Assembly (NCBI RefSeq): GCF_019798055.1
Contig: NZ_JAHOPH010000032.1
Coordinates: 1 to 42,650, forward strand
DNA: 42,650 nucleotides
Direction of reading: 5' to 3'
DNA from: Salsipaludibacter albus
Lineage (GTDB): Bacteria > Actinomycetota > Nitriliruptoria > Nitriliruptorales > Nitriliruptoraceae
The position numbers were made by a program, and so were the translations under genes. Shown here one piece after another: positions 32,129 through 40,369 of this stretch. Position 1 is the first letter of the stretch, and each line of letters begins with the position of its first letter. The notes under the pieces were generated by a model. The model saw only the letters and a program-made list of their open reading frames with translations, made no database searches and was not told where the DNA came from.

Positions 32129-33811
32129 TCACACGCTCGTGGTGGCGCCGACCGAGGCCGACGAGACCGTGCGGGCGTACTTGGCGAGCACGCCGCGGGT
32201 GTAGCGCGGCTCGATCGGGACGAAGTCGGCGCGGCGCCGCTCCAGCTCGTCGGCGTCGACGTGCAGGTCCAGGACCTGCTCGGGCACCGAGATGCGGATC
32301 TCGTCGCCGTCCCGCACCAGCCCGATCGGGCCACCGTCGGCGGCCTCGGGGGCGACGTGGCCGATCGAGAACCCGTGGGTGGCGCCGGAGAACCGGCCGT
32401 CGGTGAGCAGCGCCACCGAGTCGCCCATCCCGGCACCCTTGATCGCCGCCGTGGTCGCCAGCATCTCGCGCATCCCGGGCCCGCCGATCGGACCCTCCCA
32501 GCGGATCACCACGACGTCACCGGGCTCGACCTTCCCGGTCAGGACAGCCTCCAGCGCACCCTGCTCACCGTCGAAGACCCGGGCCGTCCCGGTGAACTCG
32601 TGGGCGTCGACGGGGATGCCGGCGACCTTGACCACGGCGCCGCCCGGGGCCAGGGAGCCCTTGAGGATGACCAGTCCACCCTCGGGGTGGATCGGGTCGT
32701 CGAGCGGGTGCACGACGTCGCCGTCGGGGCCCGGCACGTCCATCCCGGCCAGGTTCTCGGCGACCGTCCGCCCGGTCACGGTCAGCGCGTCGCCGTGCAG
32801 GAGCCCGGCGTCGAGCAGTTCGCGCATCACGACCGGCACGCCGCCGAGCGCGTCGAGGTCGTTCATGACGTAGGCCCCGCCGGGGGTCATGTCCGCGATG
32901 TGGGGCACCCGGGCCCCGACCGGGTTGAAGTCGTCGATCGTGAAGTCGACGTCGGCCTCGCGGGCGATCGCCAGCAGGTGGAGGACCGCGTTGGTCGAGC
33001 CACCCAGCGCCATCGTCACCGCCACGGCGTTCTCGAGCGCCTCCCGGGTCACGATGTCACGTGCGGTGATGCCCTGTTCGAGCAGCGCCACGGCGGCCCT
33101 GCCCGACGCGACGGCGAACTCCTCGCGTCGTGGACCGACCGCGGACGGGGAGGCCGAGCCGGGCAGGGACAGGCCCATCGCCTCGAGCGCCGACGACATC
33201 GTGTTGGCCGTGAACATGCCGCCACAGGAGCCCTCGCCGGGGCACGCGGCACGCTCGATCGCGAGCAGTTCCTCGTCGTCGATCGCGCCCCGCCCACGGG
33301 CGCCCACGGCCTCGAAGACCGCCTGGACCGTGATGTCGTGTCCGTCGTGGTGGCCCGGGAGGATGGACCCGCCGTACAGGAAGACGCTGGGCACGTCGAG
33401 CCGGACCGCCGCCATCGCCATGCCCGGCAGGGACTTGTCGCACCCGGCCAGGGTGACCATGCCGTCGAAGCGCTCGGCGTGCATGACCGTCTCGACCGAG
33501 TCGGCGATCACCTCGCGCGACACCAGCGAGGCGCGCATGCCCTCGTGGCCCATCGAGATCGCGTCGGACACCGACACGGTCGTGAACTCGATCGGGTAGC
33601 CGTTCGCGGCCGCCACACCCTCCTTGGCGAGCGTGGCGAGGCGGGCCAGCGACAGGTTGCAGGGCGTGACCTCGTTCCACGACGACACGACCCCGACCTG
33701 GGGCTTGGTGAAGTCCTCGTCGGTCATCCCGATGGCACGCAGCATCGCCCGGGCCGGGGCGCGCTCGTAGCCCTCGGTGACCTCGCGACTGCGGTGACGG
33801 GGATCGGCCAT
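32129..33811 (-). CDS. ilvD: Dihydroxy-acid dehydratase
   Basis: A 560-aa iron-sulfur enzyme of valine, isoleucine and pantothenate synthesis, making 2-oxo acids from 2,3-dihydroxy acids. Cluster and Mg site segments are [33 protein letters not shown] (near 112-125) and [17 protein letters not shown], giving three conserved cysteines. Also visible are [18 protein letters not shown] and [21 protein letters not shown], which includes the catalytic Ser of the C-terminal motif. It starts at the ATG at 33811 with no strong ribosome binding site. Its length is normal. No other branched-chain genes are nearby. Confidence 0.96.
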   Translation of the reverse strand: MADPRHRSREVTEGYERAPARAMLRAIGMTDEDFTKPQVGVVSSWNEVTPCNLSLARLATLAKEGVAAANGYPIEFTTVSVSDAISMGHEGMRASLVSREVIADSVETVMHAERFDGMVTLAGCDKSLPGMAMAAVRLDVPSVFLYGGSILPGHHDGHDITVQAVFEAVGARGRGAIDDEELLAIERAACPGEGSCGGMFTANTMSSALEAMGLSLPGSASPSAVGPRREEFAVASGRAAVALLEQGITARDIVTREALENAVAVTMALGGSTNAVLHLLAIAREADVDFTIDDFNPVGARVPHIADMTPGGAYVMNDLDALGGVPVVMRELLDAGLLHGDALTVTGRTVAENLAGMDVPGPDGDVVHPLDDPIHPEGGLVILKGSLAPGGAVVKVAGIPVDAHEFTGTARVFDGEQGALEAVLTGKVEPGDVVVIRWEGPIGGPGMREMLATTAAIKGAGMGDSVALLTDGRFSGATHGFSIGHVAPEAADGGPIGLVRDGDEIRISVPEQVLDLHVDADELERRRADFVPIEPRYTRGVLAKYARTVSSASVGATTSV

Positions 33812-33986
33812 GGCGGCGGGCTTTCCGTGGGCGGACGGGCAGTGCCGTCGCACGGTAGTCCCGGCCGCCCTGACGGGCGAGCCTCGCGCCGGCGGGTCCG
33901 GGGAGGGCCGACGGGCGTGACATGGCTCGACGCCACGGGCCGGTAGCGTCCCCGGACGTCGTCCCCGCCCGTTCGGAGGCACTGCG

Positions 33987-34442
33987 ATGGTGGACCTGCA
34001 CGACACGGAGTTCGTCGACGTCGATCCCGAGGTGCTCGTGCCGCCCAGTCCACCGAGCGCGTTCCTCGACGTGCTGGGCCTGGTGGTCACGCTCGTCTCA
34101 CCGCGCCGCGTGGAGGCGTACGTCGACGTGGACGAACGCCTGCACCAGCCGTACGGACTGGTCCACGGCGGGGTCCACGCCGCGATCATCGAGACACTGT
34201 GCTCGTTCGGCGCCGCCGGCGTCGCCGCGGCGGACGGACGCGGCGCGGTCGGCCTGTCCAACAGCACCGACTTCGTGCGACCGCACCGGGTCGGGCGGCT
34301 CGACGCGGTCGCCACCCCGATCCACCTCGGTCGCTCCCAGCACCTGTGGCGGGCGGCGATCACCCGCGCAGACGACGGCAAGCTCGTCGCGCAGGGCCAG
34401 GTCCGCCTCCAGGTGGTCGACCCCGCCGGCCTGGGCGGCTGA
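33987..34442 (+). CDS. Hotdog-fold thioesterase, PaaI type
   Basis: A 151-aa acyl-CoA thioesterase-like protein. The hotdog motif [19 protein letters not shown] (about 52-70) includes HGG and a downstream Glu, as in the PaaI/YbgC-type 4HBT group. The C-terminal beta strands follow ([33 protein letters not shown]). The ATG at 33987 has GGAGG 8 nt upstream. It is divergent from ilvD and followed by the ROK kinase gene 115 bp later. The substrate could be an aryl- or medium-chain acyl-CoA. Confidence 0.9.
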   Translation: MVDLHDTEFVDVDPEVLVPPSPPSAFLDVLGLVVTLVSPRRVEAYVDVDERLHQPYGLVHGGVHAAIIETLCSFGAAGVAAADGRGAVGLSNSTDFVRPHRVGRLDAVATPIHLGRSQHLWRAAITRADDGKLVAQGQVRLQVVDPAGLGG

Positions 34443-34507
34443 CCGTCCGGCGGCACGTGGGCCGTTCGTCGGGGCGCTCCCGGCCGGAGCGGGCCGCGGG
34501 AGCACTA

Positions 34508-34549
34508 GGATTTGGAATCCATCCTCCAACAGTGCCCCCAACAGTGCAG
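34508..34549 (+). promoter_or_regulatory. Inverted and direct repeats before the ROK kinase gene
   Basis: GGATTTGGAATCC (34508-34520) is a 5-bp palindrome with a TGG centre just after a TAGGAT -10-like box (34506-34511). Two copies of a 12-bp direct repeat, CCAACAGTGCCC/CCAACAGTGCAG, follow at 34526-34537 and 34538-34549, directly before the AGGAG site. The stretch is AT-richer than its surroundings. Confidence 0.35.
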
Positions 34550-34557
34550 GAGCGGTC

Positions 34558-35541
34558 ATGAGCTGGATCGGTGTCGACCTCGGCGGACTCCGGGTCACGA
34601 CGGTGGCCCTGGACTCCGACGGTGAGCAACTCGCCGAGCTGAGCATGCGGACGCCGCGCAGTGGGGATCGCCTGGAGGTCGTGGACGTGCTCGAGACGGC
34701 CGTGCGCTCGGTCGTCGACGACGCAGACCTGACCATGGCCGACGTGTCCGGCGTGGGCGTCGCCACCCCCGGGATGGTGGTGGGTGGGACGATCGGTGGC
34801 GCCTCCAACGTCCCGGGCTGGTCCGAGCGGTTCTCGCTGGCGGAGATGCTGGGTGACCGCCTCGGACCGCCGATCCGGCTGGTCAACGACGTCACCGCCG
34901 CCGCCGTCGCCGAGCACCGCTTCGGCGCTGCCCGCGGCGAGGACGACGCGCTCGTGGTGTTCGCGGGCACCGGTGTCGGGGCCGGACTGATCCTCAACGG
35001 TGGTGCCTACCTCGGGGGACACGGCGGTGCCGGGGAGTTCGGCCACACCGTCGTGGTCCACAACGGCGCGACCTGCCCCTGCGGACGCCGAGGCTGCGTC
35101 GAGGCCTACACCGGACGCAAGGCCATGGTCCGGACGGCGCGCCACGCGATGCAGCAGGGCCGCTCCACGACCCTGTTCGACCTCGCGGAGGAACAGGGCA
35201 CGCGCGAGCCCACCTCGGGCACCTTCCGCATCGCGCTGGAGCAGGGCGACGAGCTGGTGACCGAACTGTTGACCACGGCCGTCCAGGTGCTGGGCGCGGG
35301 CATCGCGTCGGTCGTCAACCTCCTGGACGTCGACCTGGTCGTCGTCGGTGGCGGCCTGGGCGACGAGCTGGGGGACTGGTACCGCCACCGGGTCGAGTCC
35401 GCGATGCGTCCGCACCTGTTCCTCCAGCCGCCGACCGTGACGATGGCGCCAGCCCAGCTGGGTGCCTACGGCGGAGCCGTCGGGGCGGCGACCGTGGTCC
35501 ACGACCACGTCGAGGGACGGCCGGTGTCCACCCCGGCCTGA
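34558..35541 (+). CDS. ROK-family sugar kinase (glucokinase-like)
   Basis: A 327-aa ATP-dependent hexose kinase. The N-terminal phosphate loop is IGVDLGGLRVTTVALD. ROK signature segments are NDVTAAAVAEHRFGAARGED, VFAGTGVGAGLILNGGAYLGGHGGAGEFGH and the zinc-binding CPCGRRGCVEAYTGRKAM (about 177-194). The start is the ATG at 34558, with AGGAG 5 nt upstream. There is no DNA-binding N-terminus, so it is a kinase and not a ROK repressor. Glucose is the likely substrate, from family and length; N-acetyl sugars are possible. Confidence 0.93.
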   Translation: MSWIGVDLGGLRVTTVALDSDGEQLAELSMRTPRSGDRLEVVDVLETAVRSVVDDADLTMADVSGVGVATPGMVVGGTIGGASNVPGWSERFSLAEMLGDRLGPPIRLVNDVTAAAVAEHRFGAARGEDDALVVFAGTGVGAGLILNGGAYLGGHGGAGEFGHTVVVHNGATCPCGRRGCVEAYTGRKAMVRTARHAMQQGRSTTLFDLAEEQGTREPTSGTFRIALEQGDELVTELLTTAVQVLGAGIASVVNLLDVDLVVVGGGLGDELGDWYRHRVESAMRPHLFLQPPTVTMAPAQLGAYGGAVGAATVVHDHVEGRPVSTPA

Positions 35542-35621
35542 CACCGCGCCGCGGGGAGTTGGCCGGGCGGCGTCGCATCGGCCACACTCGGGGTCCGTCC
35601 GGCCCATCCGAGGACCCCACC

Positions 35622-37298
35622 GTGCCCGTACGCGACGACGCCCTGCTCCTGGTCGACCACCTGGAGGCAACGGTCGACCGCATGGTCGACCACCTCGCCC
35701 ACGCCGTGGTCCACGACGGCCGGCCGTCGACGGACGCCATCGACGCGCACGGCACCGTGGCCTACGACGTCGCCACGATCGCCTCGGGGGTCGAGGCGGC
35801 CCGTGCCCTGGTCACCGTGGCGTTCGACGACGCGGCACCCACCGACGACCTCCTCGAGGCGGACCTCGCGCTGGTGTTCGCGGCCGACGTCGCGGCGGAC
35901 CTCGTCGCCCGAACGACCGGCCGCCGGGCCGCCTTCGGGCTGGACGACGAGCCGGACGGCCCGGACGACGGCCCGGGTGACCCTGACGTCGCCGCGGCAC
36001 TGGCCGCAGGGCGCGATCCGGCGCTGCTGGCCAGCGTCGGCCAGCGCGTCCTGGACGGGCAGACCGCGCCGCGTCACCTGGGCGAGGACCTCGAGATGGT
36101 GCGCCAGGCGTTCCGACGCTTCGCCGAGGAACGGGTCGTGCCCATCGCCGAGCAGGTCCACCGCGAGGACGCCGACATCCCCGACGAGGTCGTCACCGGC
36201 CTGGCCGAGATGGGCTGTTTCGCCCTGTCGATCCCCACCGAGCACGGTGGCATGGCCGACGGCAGCCCGGACGAGCTGCTCAACATGGTGGTGGTCACCG
36301 AGGAGCTGTCCCGGGGCTCGCTGGGTGCGGCCGGTTCCCTCATCACGCGCCCCGAGATCATCGGCACGGCGATCCTCAAGGGCGGGACCACCGAGCAGCA
36401 GGAGCGCTGGCTCCCGACCATCGCCTCGGGCGAGAAGATGTGTGCCGTCGCCGTCACCGAGCCCGACGTCGGCTCCGACGTGGCCGGGATGACCACGACC
36501 GCGACCCGAGACGGTGACGACTGGGTGCTGGACGGGGTCAAGACGTGGTGCACGTTCGCGGGGCGGGCCGAGTACCTGCTGGTGCTGGCGAGGACCGACC
36601 CGGACCGGTCGCGTGGCCATCGTGGGCTGTCGCTGTTCGTGGTCGACAAGCCACGCTTCGCCGGCCACGAGTGGTCGGTGGAACAGGACGGACCCGACGG
36701 ACCAGGCTCCGGCGGCCGCATGGAGGCACGGGCGATCCCGACGCTGGGCTACCGCGGCATGCACTCCTTCGAGGTGGCGATCGACTCCTGGCGGGTGCCC
36801 CACGCCAACCTGGTCGGCGAGGACGACGGGATCGGCCGGGGGTTCTACCTCCAGATGCAGGCCTTCGCGAACGCCCGGCTCCAGACGGCTGCCCGGGCGC
36901 TGGGGGTGATGCAGTCCGCGCTGGACGAGGCGGTCGCCTACGCCGACCAGCGTCGGGTGTTCGGCAGTGCGCTGGCCGACTACGAGCTGACCCGGGTCAA
37001 GGTCGCACGCATGGCCGCCCTGATCGCGGGCAACCGGGCCTTCGCGGTGGCGGTCGCCCGGATGCTCGCCGCCGGCACCGGTCAGCTCGCCGCCTCGCAG
37101 GTCAAGCAGCTGGCCTGCCGCACGGCCGAGTGGGTCACCCGCGAGGCCCAGCAGCTGCACGGCGGCTACGGCTACGCCGAGGAGTACACCGTCTCGCGCC
37201 TGTTCGTGGACGCCCGCGTCCTGAGCATCTTCGAGGGCGCCGACGAGGTCCTCGCCCTCAGAGTCATCGCTCGCCAGTTGGTGTCCGACCATGCATGA
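35622..37298 (+). CDS. mcd: (2S)-Methylsuccinyl-CoA dehydrogenase
   Basis: A 558-aa acyl-CoA dehydrogenase of the ethylmalonyl-CoA pathway, oxidising methylsuccinyl-CoA to mesaconyl-CoA during acetyl-CoA assimilation. It has an N-terminal extension of about 145 aa before RVLDGQTAPRHLGEDLEMVR, the arrangement of Mcd. It then shows AVTEPDVGSDVAGM, GVKTWCTFAGRAEYLLVLAR, TLGYRGMHSFEVA, NARLQTAARALGVMQ and REAQQLHGGYGYAEEY. The catalytic Glu is probably Glu538 in SIFEGADEVLALR. The start is the GTG at 35622, with GAGGA 7 nt upstream. The original C-terminus seems to have been displaced: a second copy of the tail lies 106 bp downstream, and the present protein ends early, in VSDHA. Confidence 0.93.
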   Translation: MPVRDDALLLVDHLEATVDRMVDHLAHAVVHDGRPSTDAIDAHGTVAYDVATIASGVEAARALVTVAFDDAAPTDDLLEADLALVFAADVAADLVARTTGRRAAFGLDDEPDGPDDGPGDPDVAAALAAGRDPALLASVGQRVLDGQTAPRHLGEDLEMVRQAFRRFAEERVVPIAEQVHREDADIPDEVVTGLAEMGCFALSIPTEHGGMADGSPDELLNMVVVTEELSRGSLGAAGSLITRPEIIGTAILKGGTTEQQERWLPTIASGEKMCAVAVTEPDVGSDVAGMTTTATRDGDDWVLDGVKTWCTFAGRAEYLLVLARTDPDRSRGHRGLSLFVVDKPRFAGHEWSVEQDGPDGPGSGGRMEARAIPTLGYRGMHSFEVAIDSWRVPHANLVGEDDGIGRGFYLQMQAFANARLQTAARALGVMQSALDEAVAYADQRRVFGSALADYELTRVKVARMAALIAGNRAFAVAVARMLAAGTGQLAASQVKQLACRTAEWVTREAQQLHGGYGYAEEYTVSRLFVDARVLSIFEGADEVLALRVIARQLVSDHA

Positions 37299-37418
37299 CG
37301 TGGCCGGTCGCCAATGCGTGGGACGTTCTGAGCGCAGCGAAGAACTCCAACGCGCCCGGAGGGCGCGCGTCATCGCCCGCCAGTTGGTGGCCGACGCCGC
37401 GGCTGACGCGGCCGGCGC
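37263..37418 (+). repeat. Diverged direct duplication of mcd tail with intervening hairpin segment
   Basis: 37263-37310 and 37369-37418 are two copies of the mcd C-terminal coding end (GTCATCGC, then CGCCAGTTGGTG), differing at several bases and a 3-bp gap. Copy 2 would encode RVIARQLVADAAADAAGA and ends at a TAG that abuts the next gene's GTG, so it looks like the ancestral tail. Between them lie GTTCTGAGCGCAGCGAAGAA and the hairpin GCGCCCGGAGGGCGC. Confidence 0.75.
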
Positions 37419-37422
37419 GTAG

Positions 37423-37989
37423 GTGGCCACCGATCCGGCCGACGGGCCGCCTCGCTCCGATCCGGTCACGGTCACCGTGGCCCGCCGCATCGCCCCGGGG
37501 CGCGAGGAGGACTTCGTCGCGTTCTCGCGGCGGGCGCTGGCCACGGCGGCCGACTGGCCCGGCTTCCTCGGTGGCGGGATCCTGCGACCGCCACCGGGCG
37601 GGGACGAGTACCACGTCGTCTACCGCTTCGTCGACGCGGACGCCCAGCGCGCCTGGGAGGAGTCCGACCAGCGCGCCTCGCTCATGGAGGACGGCGACGA
37701 GCTGATGGAGACCATCGGCGTGTGGCGCATCCGCGGTCTGCACGACTGGTTCGACCTGCCCGGTCGGGGCGCCGACGGCCCGCCGAAGTGGAAGCTGGCG
37801 GTCGTGGCGTGTGCCGCGGTCATCCCGATGTCGCTGGCGATGACCTGGTGGATCGTGCCGGCGCTGGACGTCCTGCCGGTCGTCCCGCGCACGGTCGTGA
37901 CCTCGGTGATCTTCGCCGCCTACATGACCTTCCTGGCCGTGCCCTGGATCAGTGGGCTCGTGCGACGCTGGCTGTATCCCCGGGACTGA
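37423..37989 (+). CDS. ABM-domain protein with C-terminal membrane segments
   Basis: A 188-aa protein. Residues 13-105 form an antibiotic-biosynthesis-monooxygenase-like ferredoxin fold (VTVTVARRIAPGREEDFVAF, then YHVVYRFVDADAQRAWEESD). Two hydrophobic helices follow at about 124-142 and 152-176 (LAVVACAAVIPMSLAMTWW and VTSVIFAAYMTFLAVPWISG). This ABM plus two-helix plan is a known bacterial membrane type of unknown function. The GTG start at 37423 directly follows the TAG of the displaced mcd tail, so it was probably coupled to mcd translation. Any enzymatic activity is unproven. Confidence 0.8.
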   Translation: MATDPADGPPRSDPVTVTVARRIAPGREEDFVAFSRRALATAADWPGFLGGGILRPPPGGDEYHVVYRFVDADAQRAWEESDQRASLMEDGDELMETIGVWRIRGLHDWFDLPGRGADGPPKWKLAVVACAAVIPMSLAMTWWIVPALDVLPVVPRTVVTSVIFAAYMTFLAVPWISGLVRRWLYPRD

Positions 37990-38007
37990 CCGCGGGCGGT
38001 CGCCCGG

Positions 38008-38790
38008 TCAGGTGACGACCGCGACCACCACGGCCATGGCGGTGACGTGGCCCAGCAGGGCGGTCGCTCCCAGGGCGTCGCCGGTGAGCCCCCCGACCTT
38101 GTGCACGGACCACCGGGCCGTGCCGATCGCCACCAGTGCGACCAGCGCGAGCAGCACCGGTGCCCAGGCACCGGTGGCGATCCAGGCGACGCCGACCGCG
38201 GTGGCGAGCCCGATCCCGGTGGTGACCGCGGATCCCGGTCCGGCCACCAGGGTCGACAACGAGCCGGCGGGTGCGACCGGGGCCGACCACAGGGCGACCA
38301 GGATGCCGGCACGCCCGACCACGTGGCCGGTCGCGAGCGCCGCTAGGACGGGTGGCACCGCGGTGGGCAGGTCCGGTCGGCCGACCAGGGTCGGGCCGGT
38401 GGCGGGCAGGCCGGCCAGCAGCGCCACCCGCAGTCCCAGCACCAGCACCAGCGCACTGGCACCGAACGTGCCGACCCGCGAGTCGCGCATGATCTCGAGC
38501 CGCCCCGCGGCGTCCCAGCCGCCGAACCAGCCGTCCGCGACGTCGGCGAGACCGTCCTCGTGGAAGGCGCCCGTGACGACCACCCCGGTCGCCACGGCGA
38601 GCACGGCGGCGGGCAGCGGGCCCAGCAGCGGTCGGGCGAGCAGGGCGACGGCCGCCGCGAGCAGGGCGACGACCAGGCCGACCACGGGGAACAGGCCGGT
38701 CGCGCGGGCGAGGTCGTCGTCGCGGAGGTCGATGTCCGGGAGGGGGAGCCGGGTGAGGAAGCGACCGGCCACCACCAGCAGGCGGGTCAT
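38008..38790 (-). CDS. cobS: Adenosylcobinamide-GDP ribazoletransferase
   Basis: A 260-aa membrane enzyme that joins adenosylcobinamide-GDP with alpha-ribazole in the last steps of cobalamin assembly. The defining motif HEDGLADVADGWFGG lies at about 77-91, followed by RLEIMRDSRVGTFGA, and the remainder is 6-7 hydrophobic segments. It starts at the ATG at 38790, with no good ribosome binding site, 22 bp after the stop of the ProA-like gene, so they may be co-transcribed. The convergent gene upstream on the map ends 18 bp away. B12 would serve the mutases of the ethylmalonyl-CoA pathway. Confidence 0.94.
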   Translation of the reverse strand: MTRLLVVAGRFLTRLPLPDIDLRDDDLARATGLFPVVGLVVALLAAAVALLARPLLGPLPAAVLAVATGVVVTGAFHEDGLADVADGWFGGWDAAGRLEIMRDSRVGTFGASALVLVLGLRVALLAGLPATGPTLVGRPDLPTAVPPVLAALATGHVVGRAGILVALWSAPVAPAGSLSTLVAGPGSAVTTGIGLATAVGVAWIATGAWAPVLLALVALVAIGTARWSVHKVGGLTGDALGATALLGHVTAMAVVVAVVT

Positions 38791-38812
38791 GACGTCGTGC
38801 GGTCGGGCGAGT

Positions 38813-40333
38813 TCATCGGTGCACGTTCGGATCGGACTGGTCGACCCGCAGTCGCACGGTGTGCACGGAGTCGCCCGACAGGATCCCCGCCCGGCCGAAG
38901 AGTCGTCCGAACTGCCAGTTCGACAGCCCCAGCTCGGGCTTGTCCAAGGCGTACTGGCCGTCGACCCAGCGGGTGAAGCCGTTGCCGACGAAGGGTGCGT
39001 CCACCAGGGCGAAGAAGCGATCCTGCTCCTCGGGGTCGGCCGACAGCAGCGAGGCCACGAAGCGTGGCGCGTGGGCGTTGTGCAACTCGATGGCGGCGTC
39101 GAGGTCGTCGACCACGGCAACGGTGACCTCGGGGTTGTCCTCCCACTCCCACTCGGTCCCGAGCTCCTCCTCGGCCAGCTCGGTCACGGCGGGCTCGTCG
39201 TGGATCCCGTCGGCTCGGCTGACCGCGACCCGGGTCTCCAGGCGGTCCGGGTCGACCGTCGCCAGGTGCTCGAGGTCGCCGACGCGGACGTGCAGGCGGG
39301 GGGCGACGGCGCGGGCCGTGGCGGCGGCGTCGACACCGGCCAGCACGGCGGGCAGTGCGGTCGCGACGGCGTCGGCGGTCACCACGACCGTGTTGAGGGT
39401 GTTGCAGACCTTGCGGTCGAGCGAGGCGGCCACGGCTGCGGCCAGCCGCTCGGGCTCGGCCCGCCCGGTCGCGACCATCCATGCGCCACCGGTCCCGTGC
39501 AGGGACACCGGGTTGCCGGCGGCCCGCGCGATCGCGCCGAGCTGGGCGACTGCGGCCCCCGATCCCCGGGCCACGGCCAGGCCGAGACGGGGATCGGCGA
39601 ACATCGCCCACCCGGCGGCGTGGGTCGGGGAGTCGAGCAGGGTGACGGCACCCGGTGGCAGGCCGGAGGACGCGAGGGCGGGATCGAGGGCGGCGCCGAC
39701 CAGGGCCCGGGCGGTGCCCAGGGCGTCCGAGCCGATCCGGAACACGACGGTGTTGCCGGAGCGCAGCACGCCCGTGGCGTCGGCGAACACGTTCGGACGT
39801 CCCTCGAAGACGAACGCCACGACCCCGAGCCCGTCTCGCACCGCGTCGGCCGACCAGCCGGGATGGTCGACGTGGTCGACGCGTCGTCCCCGCTCCGGCG
39901 GTGCGTCGGCCCAGCTGCGCAGCCCGGCGACCATGTCGGCGCGCATCCGGTCGTCCAGGACGAGCCGAGTCGTCGAGCGACCCCGTTGCCTGGCCCGGTC
40001 GACGTCGGCGCTGTTGGCCGCCGCGACGGGTGCGAACACCTCGTCGTCGGCGAGGCGGTCGGCGAACGCGTGGTAGAAGGTCGTGATCGCGGCGTCGTCG
40101 ACCTCGCCCATGGCGGCGAAGGCACGCCGGGCACGACCGACCGCGTCCGCTGCCAGGGACCGCTGCGTGGCGGGGAGGTGGAGGAGGTCGCCGGTGTCGT
40201 CGACCACCAGCAGGGCGTCGCCGGGTCCGAAAGCGGCCGCGAGGTCGTCGTCGACGTGCACGACGCGGTCACCGCCGACGACGATCGGCATGCCGGGTTC
40301 GAGCGAGGTCAGGGGCAGGGGAGTGGCAGTCAT
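38813..40333 (-). CDS. Divergent ProA-like aldehyde dehydrogenase with N-terminal extension
   Basis: A 506-aa protein related to glutamate-5-semialdehyde dehydrogenase (ProA, about 417 aa). ProA-like segments are VAFVFEGRPNVFADATGVLR (about 171-190), SGNTVVFRIGSDALGTARAL and DRKVCNTLNTVVV, which holds the catalytic Cys, and near the end GILSGDSVHTVRLRV. It has about 70 extra residues at the N-terminus (MPIVVGGDRVVHVDDDLAAA), and a GTGGAWMV segment where ProA has its GxCHxYVD motif. The substrate may therefore differ from glutamyl phosphate. It lies directly upstream of cobS. True ProA would usually sit with proB, which is absent here. Confidence 0.75.
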   Translation of the reverse strand: MTATPLPLTSLEPGMPIVVGGDRVVHVDDDLAAAFGPGDALLVVDDTGDLLHLPATQRSLAADAVGRARRAFAAMGEVDDAAITTFYHAFADRLADDEVFAPVAAANSADVDRARQRGRSTTRLVLDDRMRADMVAGLRSWADAPPERGRRVDHVDHPGWSADAVRDGLGVVAFVFEGRPNVFADATGVLRSGNTVVFRIGSDALGTARALVGAALDPALASSGLPPGAVTLLDSPTHAAGWAMFADPRLGLAVARGSGAAVAQLGAIARAAGNPVSLHGTGGAWMVATGRAEPERLAAAVAASLDRKVCNTLNTVVVTADAVATALPAVLAGVDAAATARAVAPRLHVRVGDLEHLATVDPDRLETRVAVSRADGIHDEPAVTELAEEELGTEWEWEDNPEVTVAVVDDLDAAIELHNAHAPRFVASLLSADPEEQDRFFALVDAPFVGNGFTRWVDGQYALDKPELGLSNWQFGRLFGRAGILSGDSVHTVRLRVDQSDPNVHR

Positions 40334-40369
40334 GGCCGCCAGCCTAGGCCCCGTGGCATCGAGCCGACC

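Noticed and set aside
34558-35541. ROK transcriptional repressor
   Set aside because: There is no N-terminal helix-turn-helix; the protein begins directly with the ATP-binding loop.
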